Below are positions 11,560-23,040 of a stretch of 64,000 bases of DNA, one piece after another. Under the pieces are notes generated by a model. The model worked only from the letters and a program-made list of their open reading frames with translations. It did no database searches and was not told the origin of the DNA. Source of the stretch: Vombatus ursinus (taxonomy: Eukaryota > Chordata > Mammalia > Diprotodontia > Vombatidae); contig NW_020954548.1 in assembly GCF_900497805.2 (NCBI RefSeq), positions 6,596,835 to 6,660,834 on the forward strand, given 5' to 3'. A program made the position numbers and the translations under genes. Within the stretch, counting starts at the first letter, position 1; every line of letters begins with the position of its first letter.

Positions 11560-12190
11560 TATTTATAGGGCTCTTGGTTTCAGGGTCCTGGGCTGTCTCC
11601 ATCAGGGTTTGAAGGGATATGTTGGTCAAAGTGGTGATAGCCTTTTGATGTGCTTGTCACGTGCTACCTCCCCTCTCTTCCTCAGAGTGCCTTGCTGTTT
11701 CAGCTAGGCTGGCTTGCCCTCCATGCTGATTGGCAGATGATTGGCAGTTAGTGGGGATGGGTGGCCCCTTCTCCACAGGAGTTACTTCCCCATTCCAGAT
11801 GATATCTGTGTAGTCTGGGCAGGACCAGTGGTCTGGGAGGTATCACCACTCCCAGGCCTCTTGTGCCTATTCAATAGTCAGACTAGTCAACAATTGTTTC
11901 TTGTAGTGATAAAGAATGTGGGCCCCTTCTCCACAATGATTTCTCCCCTCAGTGATGGTTGTGGGGGCTGGTTTGGAAGCAGGTCTGATGATTTGAAGTT
12001 CAAAGATGATAGTTTGCTATTCCCAGGGTTCCTGGGTGCAGGATCATGGGTTATCTCCATCAGAGGCTGAAGAGTAATGGTGATAAAAGCTATGGTGGTG
12101 GTGATTTAACTTACTTGGAATATGCTGTGTCCTGTTTCTCCTTCAGGATGACTTGCTGCCTCAAAAAGCCTGGTTTAACCCGTCCTGTGA
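11560..12190. repeat. Unassigned repeat with internal duplicated units
   Basis: GC-richer than its surroundings and internally repetitive. TTCTCCAC plus similar flanks occur at 11769 and 11927 (158 bp apart). A second pair around 'tctccatcag' (about 11596 and 12054) extends over ~130 bp to 'cttgctg' and 'ctgg'. A 109-codon open frame (11741-12070) shows no motif. It could be a decayed LTR or a minisatellite-bearing repeat. A similar arrangement is at 20720-21190. Confidence 0.5.
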
Positions 12191-12734
12191 GTGCTTAACA
12201 AATGTTTGTTGGCTTGCTATGATGAACACAACAAAGTCCCAAGCAACCTGTCTGTCCCAATATCGATTAAAATCAACACAAAGAGAATGACAGATTTATC
12301 TATTGGTTATACTGCATTTGGAAGTAACCTTAGTGAGGTACATTCTATGTAGAAACTGCTTTATTTTTAGCCCATGCTACCGAGGGAGTGAAGTAGGAGG
12401 GTACAGTACTCCCCTAGGCGATGTGAAAAATGTTTATAATTTTTGTTCCTGCTTTTCTTATCTTTTCAGTGAACATACTTTTGGGAAACCTATTTGATGT
12501 TAATCGCTTAAATGATACTGGAACGTTAATCACAAGCTTCTGGTTGATGAAAGGGAGAATAAAACGACAGTGATTCAACTGGATAGTATTGGAGGAGGAT
12601 ACTCCCGACTCCTCAGTGATATTGCCAGGACTCTGGAGGAGAAGTTTGGTTTGTGGAGGGGGAAATAGCCATCCCAGCTATGGACACCTTGTCTGCTAGC
12701 ATTTGTATGGGTTGAGAGAATAAATTCAGATCTT

Positions 12735-12840
12735 ATTATCTACAGATAAGGAAACCAAGTTCCAGAAAGCTAAGTGATTTGTCTAAGTTCATACAGATAT
12801 GTGCTGTGATATTGTAAGTAAATCTGAATCTTAAAAATAG
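12735..12840 (-). mobile_element. CORE-SINE fragment
   Basis: Shows the core block of MIR-type SINEs in reverse: 'acagataaggaaacc', 'agctaagtgatttg', then a degenerate tRNA-side half. Confidence 0.45.
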
Positions 12841-13074
12841 TATAAAACTTCTAATCTAATAGTAGCATTCAGAAGTGACCAGAGCTAAATACTGCAGTCC
12901 TATAATTTTCTTTGGCCTATAATGGACACACTAGCTATGTTTAATGTCTATGTACATTGATGAAATTGAATAAATTCATTTAAGATCTATATCATGTGTG
13001 TTTTCTAGAGAAGGTGATATTATCAACAATATTAATAATGAAATATTAATTATTGACATTTAAAAATTGCCAAA

Positions 13075-13290
13075 TGTTTTACATTTCATTAAATTTGAAA
13101 TTCAAAGCACCCTCTAAGGTCAATACTACTGTTATCATTAGCCCCATTTTACCAATGAAATAATTGAGAATGAGAGATGGCAAGTGATTTGCCCATGGGC
13201 ACACAATATGTAGCTGAGGTGGGATCTGAACCCATTTCTCTTCTAACTATAAACACATGGTCCTCTCCTCTATACTACATGAAGGAAACA
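13075..13290 (-). mobile_element. MIR/THER-type CORE-SINE
   Basis: Reverse-strand CORE-SINE: 'ccccattttaccaatgaaa', 'aagtgatttgcccatgggc', 'ggatctgaaccc'. Old and diverged. Confidence 0.7.
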
Positions 13291-13794
13291 GAAGGAGGAA
13301 ATACTTTCAGGCATCTGAGTTGAGCAGATTCCAATATTTGGACAATAAATTTTGGTTTAACTTTCCCAGCAGCTAAAGCAGAAAAGGAAACACATTGAGT
13401 TACATAGTTTTCATTTTCTGACAACAGAAAAGTACAAATTTTGCTGACAGCTTTTTTTTTTTCCTGGAACTAAATTCAAACAGAAATTTAGCAAGAGGGC
13501 CTATGTATGAGAAATTAAGTGATGTGGTAAACAGTAACTTCAATCTTTTAAAATAAATTTAAAAGCATTGTTCAATAATATAATTATCATATCTATATTT
13601 TTTCTAAAGGCAGCTGGATTATAACTAAGCAGATTATGTTGTGAAAGTATGAACTAATTTGGCCTAAGTTTTCTAATATTCAAATTGAATTGAATTTAGA
13701 TGAAGGAAATGCTCATATGCCTACTTAACTAACTGTATCTTTTCAAATACCATGTCATAAGCAAACTCTAGTTAACATTTCTTTCATCATCAGC

Positions 13795-13970
13795 ATGATT
13801 CTGTAGAAAGACTATTATATTCAAAGTCAGAAGACTTGTGGTTGAATCATAGTTCTGTATCTTACTATTTATGTGACCTTAGGCAAGTCACTTTTGCCTC
13901 AATTTCCTCATGGGTAATACATAGAATTGACCTCTGTGGATCCCTCCAGCTGTGAATCAGTAATCTTTTT
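13795..13970 (+). mobile_element. CORE-SINE with L3/CR1-like tail
   Basis: tRNA-derived head, then 'gtgaccttaggcaagtcac', 'ctcaatttcctcatggg', and a tail reading 'gacctctgtggatccctcc', the reverse complement of the L3/CR1 end seen elsewhere in the window. Confidence 0.65.
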
Positions 13971-14299
13971 ATCCTATCTTTAGCACGTGTGTGCTATGCT
14001 CCTGGTCAAAATGAGAGGCACATGCTTTAGATTTCAGAGTGGAAAAAGACAAAGTTGACATTTTATTTTGCAAGGCCAGTATTTTGAACTCTCTTTAACC
14101 CCCAATCATGCCTGGGACCATGTGCGTTCATCCATTTTCCATTCTGCCTTTCCTGCTGCTACTGTTGTTCTGCCCTCCAAAATGACCCAATAGGCGCTGT
14201 GGCTGGGATAAGCTAAGTCACTTAGGTCTACATTCCCTCGGACCATCACTCCTTGTGTTTACCCCAGCTATTCTTTCTTGCCAATACATACATCCACTT

Positions 14300-14600
14300 C
14301 ATTTCTTCCTCTCCCTTATTCTGATCATTATAACAAAATAACCATTCGCATTGACTCTGGAAAGGACAGGTTAACAGACTGCTGTTCCATGTTGTTCCAC
14401 ATATATATTTTTGTGACTTCTAACGCTGCCATAATTCTCTTCTTTGGCCACACTTCTCTAAATGTGTCGTCTCTCCTATTAGAATGTAATTTTTTGAAAA
14501 CAAATGTATCACTTTTTAAATTGGTATCCCTAATACTTTGCAAGGTACTTAGAACATAGTAAGCACTGAATAAGTGTTTTTCATCCTTTTATTCATTAGA
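14300..14600 (+). mobile_element. Probable L2 LINE 3' end
   Basis: The end 'agaatgtaattttttgaaa ... cttagaacatagtaagcac' followed by a TGAATAAGTG-type tail is L2-like. The upstream part is too diverged to be sure. Confidence 0.5.
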
Positions 14601-14944
14601 TTTTTACATTTCATATTTCATTCCATATTTTTCCATAATGTTCATGATATATGAGAATTTGTGATTTCAGTATAGGTATTACCTCAATCAATAAAACCAT
14701 TGTGGTTTATTAGGTCATAACCCCTCTGTGATTAAAAAGATATTTACTGAGACTTACTGTGGCTGAAAAACGAATCCTTATGTGGTTACTCTGGTGACAA
14801 GCCTCTTCAAACTTAGTCCTCGGATAACAAACACGTTCTAAAATTGTATCTATGCTTGAAGTCTTTCCAGACTGCAGGAATTTACCAGAGCTTTGACCAA
14901 AGTCTCATCACCTTTAAGAACTCAAAGCCACTCTATGACAATGA

Positions 14945-15160
14945 CTAGAGCACTGAGCCTGAGTTACAATTCTATCCCAGATACTTAATGACGGTGTGAC
15001 CCTGGTCAAGTCACTTACGATCACTTAGCTTTTTCTTTAATGAAGATAATGATAGCATTAATCTCACAGGATTGTTGTTATGAATTAAATGAAATAACAT
15101 ATGCAACGTACTTTGTACACTTTGAAAGCACCATATGAGTGTTAGGTATTGTTCTTATAC
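14945..15160 (+). mobile_element. MIR/THER-type CORE-SINE with L2-like tail
   Basis: 'ggtgtgaccctggtcaagtc' is followed by 'gataatgatagcattaatc', 'caggattgttgt' and 'aaatgaaataa', the usual order of the L2-tailed SINEs. Confidence 0.7.
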
Positions 15161-15203
15161 AAAACTTTAAGCTTGACAGACTTTTGCCATGACAACACAA
15201 AGA

Positions 15204-15205
<2 letters not shown>

Positions 15206-15242
<37 letters not shown>
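15206..15242. repeat. (TA)n microsatellite
   Basis: Uninterrupted TA dinucleotides for over 30 bp. Confidence 0.95.
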
Positions 15243-15243
<1 letters not shown>

Positions 15244-16130
15244 AAATTCAGATTAAAAAGCCAACTTGTTTTGGCATGGGCAGAAGCAACAGGAGTACCT
15301 ATAGGTTGAGCTAGTATCTTCTTTGAGAAGTAGCTTTGAACTTTATCAAGCTCTTAGGCTTTCAGGGAGGCCCTTTCTAACACAGTTTGGTGTGTTCCTT
15401 TGTTCTGTTTTATTTTATGAAAAACTGTGTCTTTTGAGGCCTAGAGGGTGCCAGTAGGAGGAGAATCAACCTTATGTCAGATGAATGCTGCTTCCTGTTG
15501 GACAGGGCCATAGAAGATTGACCATTTCTTTGTTGGGAGATAAGTAACCCACACCTTCGGAATTTGGTTTTTATTCATTTGTGCTAAGCTGCTCTTTTGG
15601 AAAATAGCTAACTAACCAATTCAGTAACTTCTTAAGACCACCCCTAGTCAAAATCAGGTGGAGTGCAATTTGACCTGTCTGTTTCTCCAAGAGTAGCCCA
15701 GATTCTCCTTTGTTGCCCTTGGAGAGCGGGTGAACTTATCATTTTCCTTTCTTTTTTTGGAACTCTGTACTTTGACATGTTATTGTTTTTAATTTGGCAT
15801 ATGCACACTGGTAATATACCTGTTGAATGATTAATTGCAAAGATTTAAAATTTGGACTTACAGTGCATGGGGAGCAGTAATTCTGTCATGATTTTTCTCA
15901 TCTTATCCCATTAGCTAGAACAGAGCCAAACACTTAGAAAAACAAAGTGACGCAAATCTTAAGTTCTTTCTGGAAACTAAAGTAATAACTCTGGCGACTC
16001 TCTTCAATCTGAGGAAACAATCATTTCAAATTTAGAAACCTGCATATTATTAAAGTGAAAAACATCATATGAAGGGTAACTTAAAGGTTGTCCAGGGTAT
16101 AAGCACGTACATTACATGCCATATGCTGAT
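15243..16130. other. No gene recognised
   Basis: Mixed-composition sequence without an open frame of interest. 15390-15740 is somewhat GC-richer and may be an unrecognised old repeat. Confidence 0.4.
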
Positions 16131-16790
16131 AGGAACAATGAAATATATATTTAACCTTGCTGTGTCCCTGCATTCAGGGGGAGTGAGCTGTCATCATGAT
16201 GCCTGAGAGGTGAGTGCATGGAGACTGAAAGAAGGGGGAGCAGAAGAGTGTTGAATATCCCTCTCCCTCCTTCCAATCCTCCCGACCGAGTGTGTGAAGC
16301 TATGTGGCAATCTGAGCTCTGGGTATAATCAGACTGAATAGTTGGAAAAGGGGTGAAGGTGATTGAGAGCTGATCAAAGTTAGGTCAAATATGGTTCACT
16401 TGAGGTCAAGCTAATCATACTTTTCTCATCTGGCCATCATGCTGCCAAGTGGCACACTCAAAGGGAATGGTTTCCATGGGAGGGGAGCTCAGCCAAGCTG
16501 CTCTCATCTGGCCAACACTTCTCCCCTACAGTCTGCATGACCGATTTTAGGGGTATAAATGCTATAAGGTAGAGCTTCATGCATCTGGCTTCACTTCCAA
16601 GTTGTGGGAGGTAGGGACAGGAGGAGGGTTTTTATGAAGTTCTTCCCATTCAAGTCAGGAGAATGAGAAGAGGCATCATCCTATTCCAACCCTGAATTGA
16701 CTTCAACCTTAGATCTGGTACACACATTGAACTGTGTCATCATTTTTTCTCTTGCCCAAGCTAGAGAGTGACAATCTATTCTAGAAGCAG
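16130..16790. repeat. Unassigned GC-richer segment, possibly LTR-like
   Basis: Stands out from AT-rich flanks. It holds a TATA-like box (GTATAAATGC, about 16552) and an internal repeat of TCTCATCTGGCCA (16424 and 16502). No clear ends, polyadenylation signal or target-site duplication were found. A fossil solo LTR is one reading; unique host DNA is the other. Confidence 0.25.
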
Positions 16791-17960
16791 TGATACATCA
16801 AAGCCGTCCAAATCATTTAGTTGGGGATAGTTCATAGATTTTTTAAAAACTTCTGAATAATCAATAATTTTGATAAGTGTTAAAATTTTATCTATTTTCC
16901 CTATAATTTATGGTTTCAAATGAAACTAAACAGTAGGAATTCTATAATATCATAACAAAAACTGTTGTAAGGACTATTTCTGATTGGACCAAGCCAGAAA
17001 GTATAGGTAATATTACAAAGATTTATTTTCTCATGAGATGGTAAAGAAATTTCTCCTCTAGAGAGTTATAGACAGTCATCCAGAATGCCAGTCAGCCTTC
17101 TTCAAGAGAACTTCAGCAAATTCTTTATTTAGTTTTGAAGTAGTTTTTCCTTGGTATTTAAATGCTTCTTCGTTCAATTTGAACTGAAACCAGGAAGTTC
17201 AGTGGTATGAAAAAATAATCAAATTAACCAGCATTTTGAAAACAACAAGAAAAATTTGACTTTATTTTGATTTCAGTCACTCAGAAATGATAGGGTCAGT
17301 TCCTTTGCCATACAACCTCAGCCTTGAATATCTGTTTTCACTTCCATAGTGCTAAACAGTACAGATGAAAAGATAGCACTGAGTAGAGAGACAACTAACT
17401 CACTTTCTAGCTTTGTCAATAACTGCACTCAATGTTCTGTACCTGGTGTTCTGACTTGGTTTATCCATTCAAACAAGTATGGTTTCAATTTTTTAAATAT
17501 TAAGATTGTTGAAATGTTTCATGTACCTAATGAACTTGATTTTGATCGCAGAATAAAAATTCATCAGCTTTCAGGGAATTTTTGTCTGTTTAGGAATGTG
17601 ATGTTTTGCCAGGTGATCCTGACCTTCAGAACTGCTTTTTAATTGTTGTTTGGGTATTTTTGACATTATTGTTCAAATTAATTCATTTCCCATTCATATC
17701 AATTAATAATCCAGTATGATTTGAGGTTTCCTTCCCATTTTGGTGAAGAGAGATTCAAACATTCACTCATTAAGTTATCAGTGAAGACAAAACTATAACA
17801 AGGATGATACTTAAAATAACACATTTTTCTTTAGAGAATATTAGCATCATTCATTTTCATAAGAACAATTTATGCCGTCTTTCCAAATGCAGCTTCATTA
17901 CAGTAGGCTTGGCAGGACCTCTTGTTGGAAATTTAATAAATTTTAGTTACTGTTTTTCTA
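16791..17960. other. No gene recognised
   Basis: AT-rich. Open frames at 17349-17642 and 17804-18046 carry no recognisable domain and are probably chance; the second runs into a SINE. Confidence 0.45.
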
Positions 17961-17964
17961 TTTT

Positions 17965-18130
17965 AAATCATAGAATTCTTGGATATCAGGAAAGACTTAC
18001 AAGTTCATTGATTTCAGATTCTGAGGATGAGGAAATTGAGGTCTAGAGAGGTCTAGTCACTTGCCAATAGTCACATAGAAAGCTATAGATGTTAGAACTC
18101 AGGGTTCTTTCCCAAGCATTATACAATGTA
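17965..18130 (-). mobile_element. CORE-SINE with L3/CR1-like tail
   Basis: Reverse orientation: 'aaatcatagaattcttgg' (tail), 'gatgaggaaattgagg', 'agtcacttgccaatagtc', 'gaactcagggttc'. Confidence 0.6.
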
Positions 18131-18177
18131 TATAAAAATAAACATTTCAATTTTTTTTTCATAATGTTCATTTAGAT

Positions 18178-18385
18178 CATAGGATCAGAGATTTAGAGAT
18201 AAGTTTTATTAGAGGTCATCTACTTCAAAACTTGGTTTTATAAGGGAGGAAATTGAAGTCAACAGATACTAACTGACTTACCCAAGGCCACATGGGTAGC
18301 AAGTGGCAGAATCATACATAATTGGACCCCAAATGCTCTAACTCCAGACCCATTGCTCATTCATTGCACCATACCACATTTCCTC
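18178..18385 (-). mobile_element. CORE-SINE with L3/CR1-like tail
   Basis: Reverse orientation: 'ggatcagagatttagag', 'agaggtcatctac', 'gggaggaaattgaag', 'ttacccaaggccacatggg'. Lies directly beside a similar SINE. Confidence 0.65.
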
Positions 18386-18980
18386 CTCCTATGGCTCTTT
18401 CCACCAGTCAGCCCAATTAGTGTTATTTTATTATATTTTTACTGCCTATATAACATGAACCATATTGTTTAGGCCCATATGGGCCATTAAACTAATTTGG
18501 CCAAATCACAGTTTTTAGGGAAGTCTCACAATTCAGGCCAAGTAGTTTCACTCAGTGAAAAAAGAAAAAAAAACAGATTTTTTGAATCATAAGAGACACC
18601 AGCTGGCCATTTAACTAAATGTTCACTCCTTGTGATTTGAACCAGGCAAGAATGACTCGGTGAAACTGAACACGGCTATCAGGAAAAAGCACACCAATAT
18701 TACTTTTATATGAAGGGTGTTCCAGTCACTTTGTCTTCACGTACCAATGCTAGCTTATCATAAGGGGAAATAATGATTTTAACTAGCCTTTTCTCTGTAA
18801 ATTCCTCTTCCTTTTTTCCTGTTTCTACTTAGCAGTTTCTGTTTTCTCCATCAGCACTTTCTGTGTCATTTCTATAACCTGGTCCCCTTTCTCTGCTGAA
18901 TCAACACTGTCAAAAGGAGAACGATAAAAGCATTTCTCCTTTTCAAAGAAAAAAAAAGTATTTCCAGTTAATTCATTATT
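18386..18980. other. No gene recognised
   Basis: No supported gene or repeat; a short pyrimidine-rich part lies at about 18785-18860. Confidence 0.45.
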
Positions 18981-19238
18981 TGTTGTCGGTCAGCTGTTTC
19001 AGTCATGTCCAATTCTTTGTGACACTTTTTTGAGGTTTTCTTGGTAGAGAAACTGGAGTGGTTTGCCATTTTTTCTCCAGTTCATTTTACAGATGAGGAA
19101 ACTGAGGTAAACAGAGTTAAGTGACTTGCCCAGGGTCACACAGCTAGTAAATGTCTGAGGCCAGATTTGAACTCAGGAAGATGAGACTTACTGACTCCAG
19201 GCCTGGCGCTCTAACAACCGCACCATCTAGTTGCCCCA
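18981..19238 (-). mobile_element. MAR1-type CORE-SINE, near full length
   Basis: In reverse: RTE-like tail 'cagtcatgtccaattctttg', 'ttttcttggtagagaaactg', core 'gatgaggaaactgagg', 'gtgacttgcccagggtcac', and the tRNA-derived head ending 'accatctagttgcccc'. The tail resembles the 3' end of RTE LINEs, so this SINE was probably moved by RTE. Confidence 0.85.
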
Positions 19239-19247
19239 CAGTTAATT

Positions 19248-19345
19248 TATTAAGCATCTATTATGTGCTATACATGGAAGACATGATAGCAAAAAAAAAC
19301 CAAAAAACAAAATAATCCTGGCCCTCAAGAAGTTTACACCCTTGC
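19248..19345 (-). mobile_element. L2 LINE 3' tip
   Basis: Reverse L2 end: 'taagcatctattatgtgcta' and 'cctggccctcaagaagtt'. Confidence 0.55.
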
Positions 19346-19580
19346 TAGGTGGCACAGTAAGTTAGCCATTGGGCTTGGACTCAGAAAGATTTGACCCAGA
19401 CACTTAGTAGTTGTATGACCTTGGGCAAATCATTTACCTACTCCTAGCTTGAGTTTCCCCACTTGTAAAATGGGTATAATAACAGGGAAGGGTGAAAAGA
19501 ATATGCATTTATATAGTATCTATTATATTCCAGGCCCTGTGCTAAGTGATAAGCTGATAGCACTTCTCTTAAAGCATTTT
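19345..19580 (+). mobile_element. CORE-SINE fragment(s)
   Basis: SINE head and core 'ctaggtggcacagtaag', 'gaccttgggcaaatcattt', 'cttgtaaaatgggtataat'. A reverse-strand SINE tail ('tattccaggccctgtgct') follows at 19500-19560. Confidence 0.55.
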
Positions 19581-19599
19581 GTTAGGATCAAATACATAT

Positions 19600-19720
19600 A
19601 TGTGTATATATACATACATATATGTACATGTGTGTTGCGTCATATGAATATTCATACATATGTATGTTTATATATACACATGCATAGACACACATATGTA
19701 TATGTGTATATATGATAGAT
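19600..19720. repeat. Alternating ATGTAT/ACACAT microsatellite
   Basis: Imperfect purine-pyrimidine alternating repeats. The ORF through it (19449-19715) is low complexity. Confidence 0.85.
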
Positions 19721-19844
19721 ACAGCTATATCACTTTGCAAAACTTAAAATAATATATATTAACTATTTTCCCTAATATTAGTAGTTGGGAACAACACATA
19801 TACAGATAAGTTTTTATGAATAATTGTGTAGGGCTAGACAGCAG

Positions 19845-20060
19845 ATAGGGGATTATAGCTTTAGAATTGGAAGGGACCTCAAGGGCCATCTAACCCAGCC
19901 TTCTTATTTTACAGGCAAGGAAACAGGCCATAGGATGTTAAGTGGCTTGACCAAGGTTATACTTATAATATACGTTATAAGTATCAAAGATAGGATTTGT
20001 CCTTAGGCTCTCATACTCCAGAGTCAATACTCTATCCCTGCATCACCCTTCTGTGACTGA
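19845..20060 (-). mobile_element. CORE-SINE with L3/CR1-like tail
   Basis: Reverse: 'agaattggaagggacctc', 'aagggccatctaaccc', 'ttacaggcaaggaaac', 'aagtggcttgaccaaggtt'. Confidence 0.65.
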
Positions 20061-20374
20061 TTTTTACCACTAACACCTAGAGGATAACAGGAAAGGTCTT
20101 TTGTGGGAAGTGGTGATATAAAGGTATATGCAAAGATAAAACACATACAAAAAAGGGATCAGTAAGAAGGTGAAATGTTTTCTTTTTAACTATGACATTT
20201 TCTAACCTAATATGAAGCTAGGAAAAGTTGCTTATCTGGGGATAGTTATGAGAATGTCCATGCTGGGACCTTCTTTCAGGTCTCCCAGAAATCAGCCTAT
20301 TTCCTATTATCAATCTATCACTTTTGAAATGTCATTGGAACTATCCTAACTTAGATATTGATTACTAAAAATGG

Positions 20375-20570
20375 AATGAATGAATAAATGAGCATTTGCA
20401 AAGTGCTTCCTTACTATATGCAGAACATTACACTAAGTGCTGGTGATACAAATATACAAGTATTTCGATACAGTTCCTACTGTCAAGCAGTTCACATTCT
20501 CATGGGAGAAACAACTCTTAAAAGATGTTTCAGATACAACAATGGAAAAAGTGTCATTCTTAGGGTGCAG
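20375..20570 (-). mobile_element. L2 LINE 3' end
   Basis: Reverse L2: 'aatgagcatttgcaaagtgc', 'acactaagtgctggtgatac', 'tcaagcagttcacattctc'. Short ORFs on both strands here are by-products. Confidence 0.6.
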
Positions 20571-20719
20571 GAGCAAATCAGATGGTAATATATCTTTTTT
20601 TAGTGTCATTTCCATTGATACCTCCTTCAGTGTCATTTCTATGATGTAGGGCTAGACAGCCCTACACTAGACAGATGTCTGTTTCTGATGTTGAACCATT
20701 TGACAGTGCCAAAGACTTT

Positions 20720-21190
20720 GGTGAAGAGAACTTTTTTTCTCTCTTATTCAATAACTGCAGCTGCTGAGGGGGAGGGGTTGTAGCATCCACAAAGTTAGGC
20801 ATTGGGTCAGGTCTCCACGAGGGTTGCTCCTCTGTATCATGATTTCAGTTTAGAAAGCAGGGCAATTGGTGTGGGAAGAGAGCCACTATTCTTGGAGTTC
20901 TTCATCTTACCTGCCCTGTTGGTCAGCAGTGGGTATTGGTAATAGCTGGAAAGGAAGGTTCGTTCTCCACTAGAGGTTGTTACTCCAAAATCATTGCTTC
21001 AGAGACTGTGTCCACAAGCAAGGCTAGCAGCACCAGTGGCCTGAGAGTAGAGTTGGGGTGGAATAAGTACCGGCCGTACTTGAAAGTCAGGAAGACAACC
21101 AGGGATCTGGGAAAATGTGGTTCAACTGGGTCTAAAGCCCTGAAGTCTAGAATGAATTCACTCTTCAAAACTGTGAGATGGCTATAAGAA
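20720..21190. repeat. Unassigned repeat with ~150-bp subunits
   Basis: Two related segments 152 bp apart: TCTCCACGAGGGTTGCTCC (20812) and TCTCCACTAGAGGTTGTTAC (20964). Each is followed by an ATCAT-TTCAG block. The spacing and TCTCCAC core resemble the pair at 11769/11927 (158 bp). Origin unknown. Confidence 0.45.
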
Positions 21191-21284
21191 GAACTTTGTC
21201 ATTTGAACTCTCAATTCCACTGCATTCAGTTACATTAGCGATTATTAACTCTTTGTGCAAAGTGAGAAGTATCAGGGTAAAAAG

Positions 21285-21400
21285 GGAAAGAAGACTGGAC
21301 TTAGAGTCATGAAGATCTGGGTTCTAGTCCTTATTCTGATACATACTGGTTCTGTGACCATGATCAAAGTGTTTATTCTCATTGTCCCAAGGAACTTTTT
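21285..21400 (+). mobile_element. Old tRNA-SINE head
   Basis: 'ctggacttagagtcatgaag', 'tctgggttctag', 'tctgtgaccatgatcaa'. Strongly diverged. Confidence 0.4.
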
Positions 21401-21559
21401 AAGACTATATGTAAGTTACAGATAAGTTATCTTTCTGCATCAGTTAATCAGGGTAAGGATATCCATGCTGGGACTTACTCAGATTCATGACATCACAGAT
21501 CTAGATCTATCCCCTACTTCTGTTTCCTACCCTCATGCAAATGTGCAAAGTCCTCTGGT

Positions 21560-22300
21560 AGTTACTGAAGATGGAAAGACATAAACAAAGACGTTGTTCA
21601 AGATATAAAAACATAAACAAAATAGTCCCTGACCTGTAGGAGTCTACTTTAGCAAGTTAATTTACATCAGTTTTAGTAAATTAATACAAAATGTGTAATA
21701 TAAAGCAAAAGCGGACACTAAGAATTGGATGAGGAATGGGAGAATCAGGAAAAGTACTTTTTAAATTAAACTTTATTTTCAAAGATTTACCTTACAGCTT
21801 TTAAAATTTTGGGAATTTGGATCAACCCATGGAAAAGTCTTTTTTAAAGATGTAGCTCTTGAAGAAAACTGAATTCCAAGAGGCAGAGGTGAGGGGAAAA
21901 GAGAATTCCAGCCATAGCAGACAGTCTGTGCAAAGGCCCAGGAGGCTCGAGATGGGCAATCACGTACAGTGAACACCTAATAGACAAGCCTGGATGAAAC
22001 ATAGTATGCATGAAGGGGAATAATGGAAAATCACTCTAGACATATTAGTGGGAGCCATCTTGGGAAGATCTTAAATGCCAAACAGAAGAGTTTGTGCTTT
22101 ATCCTATAAGTCATAACTCTGGCAGAACACAGATTCTGGCAGGTCTTAATGATCTAGAAAGTTCAAAGTTAGCCCAACAATGGAATTTACACCTATCAAA
22201 GTACAAAAAAGCTTATCATGAGTTGTTTGGCCACCAGTGGTGAATTTTTTCAGTAGAACAGGAGGAACATGGTCAAATCTGGCCTTCCTGAGCAAGTAAA
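21560..22300 (-). mobile_element. L2 LINE (C-terminal part), diverged
   Basis: The reverse complement carries the L2 C-terminal landmarks: 'ccaagaggcagaggtgagg', 'agaattccagccatagcag', 'tgtgcaaaggcccagg', 'aaatgccaaacagaagag'. The middle is interrupted or badly decayed. Confidence 0.6.
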
Positions 22301-22525
22301 TGCCATATTGGACCTCTGAAGAAATATGAGTAGGAGTTTCATGATGTTAATATGATTGCTTCATCATGTCTTTCAAAGGTGAGTTCGTTGACTGACAGAG
22401 TAGAATGTTTACTAAAACCATAGGGTTTTAAATTTACTAGTGCTTGAACAGATCTTGGGAACAAAATCATACATTCCACATCTTTCCTGTCTTGATTTAT
22501 ACTATAGCTCCTAAGAGGTTTGGTG

Positions 22526-22852
22526 GTGGCAATGAAGAAGGAGCAGGCGGAAGGGAAGGAAATGGAGAAAGGGGAGACAGAAGGTGAGGAGAAGATGGAG
22601 GAAGAGGAAGAAGAGGAGGGGAAAGAGAAGGAAGAAGGAGAAGAGAAAGTGGAAAAGAGAAAGGAATGGTAGAGGAGGAAGAAGAGGGAGAGGCATAAGT
22701 TGAGGGAGAGGGAGAGAAAGAGGGAAGAAAGGAAGGAGGAGTAGACATAGCAGAAGGTGCAGGAGGAGAAGGCAAGGAGGGAAAAGGAGGGAGGGAAGAA
22801 GAAGAAAAGAAAAAGAGGAGGAAAAGGAGGAAGAAGAGGCAGCAGAGTCATT
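22526..22852. repeat. Homopurine (GGA/GAA)n tract, ~325 bp
   Basis: Almost pure A/G on the plus strand, with irregular GAAGGAGGA units. Open on both strands, giving a false Ser/Leu/Phe/Pro-rich ORF on the minus strand. Such tracts can form triplex (H-) DNA; that is general knowledge, not shown here. Confidence 0.9.
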
Positions 22853-22854
22853 GA

Positions 22855-23040
22855 TTGGAGGTAATGTGGCATAATGGAGAAAATCTACCAGCTTTACATC
22901 TGGAAGACCTGGGTGTGAATCCTGAACCTGACACTATACTACTTTTGTGACTACAGGCAAATCATTTAATCTCCAAAATCTGAATTTTCCTGTCTGTAAC
23001 CTGAGCCAGTGAGTTCCATTCCAGGTCTGGTATTCACTGA
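22855..23040 (+). mobile_element. CORE-SINE, diverged
   Basis: 'gtaatgtggcataatggaga', 'gacctgggtgtgaatcctg', 'ttttgtgactacaggcaaat', then a degenerate core. Confidence 0.55.

Noticed and set aside
11741-12070. 109-codon frame as a small gene
   Set aside because: It crosses the internally duplicated unassigned repeat and shows no motif, so chance is likelier.
22339-22872. 177-codon minus-strand frame rich in Ser, Leu, Phe and Pro
   Set aside because: It is translation of a homopurine tract and has no domain.
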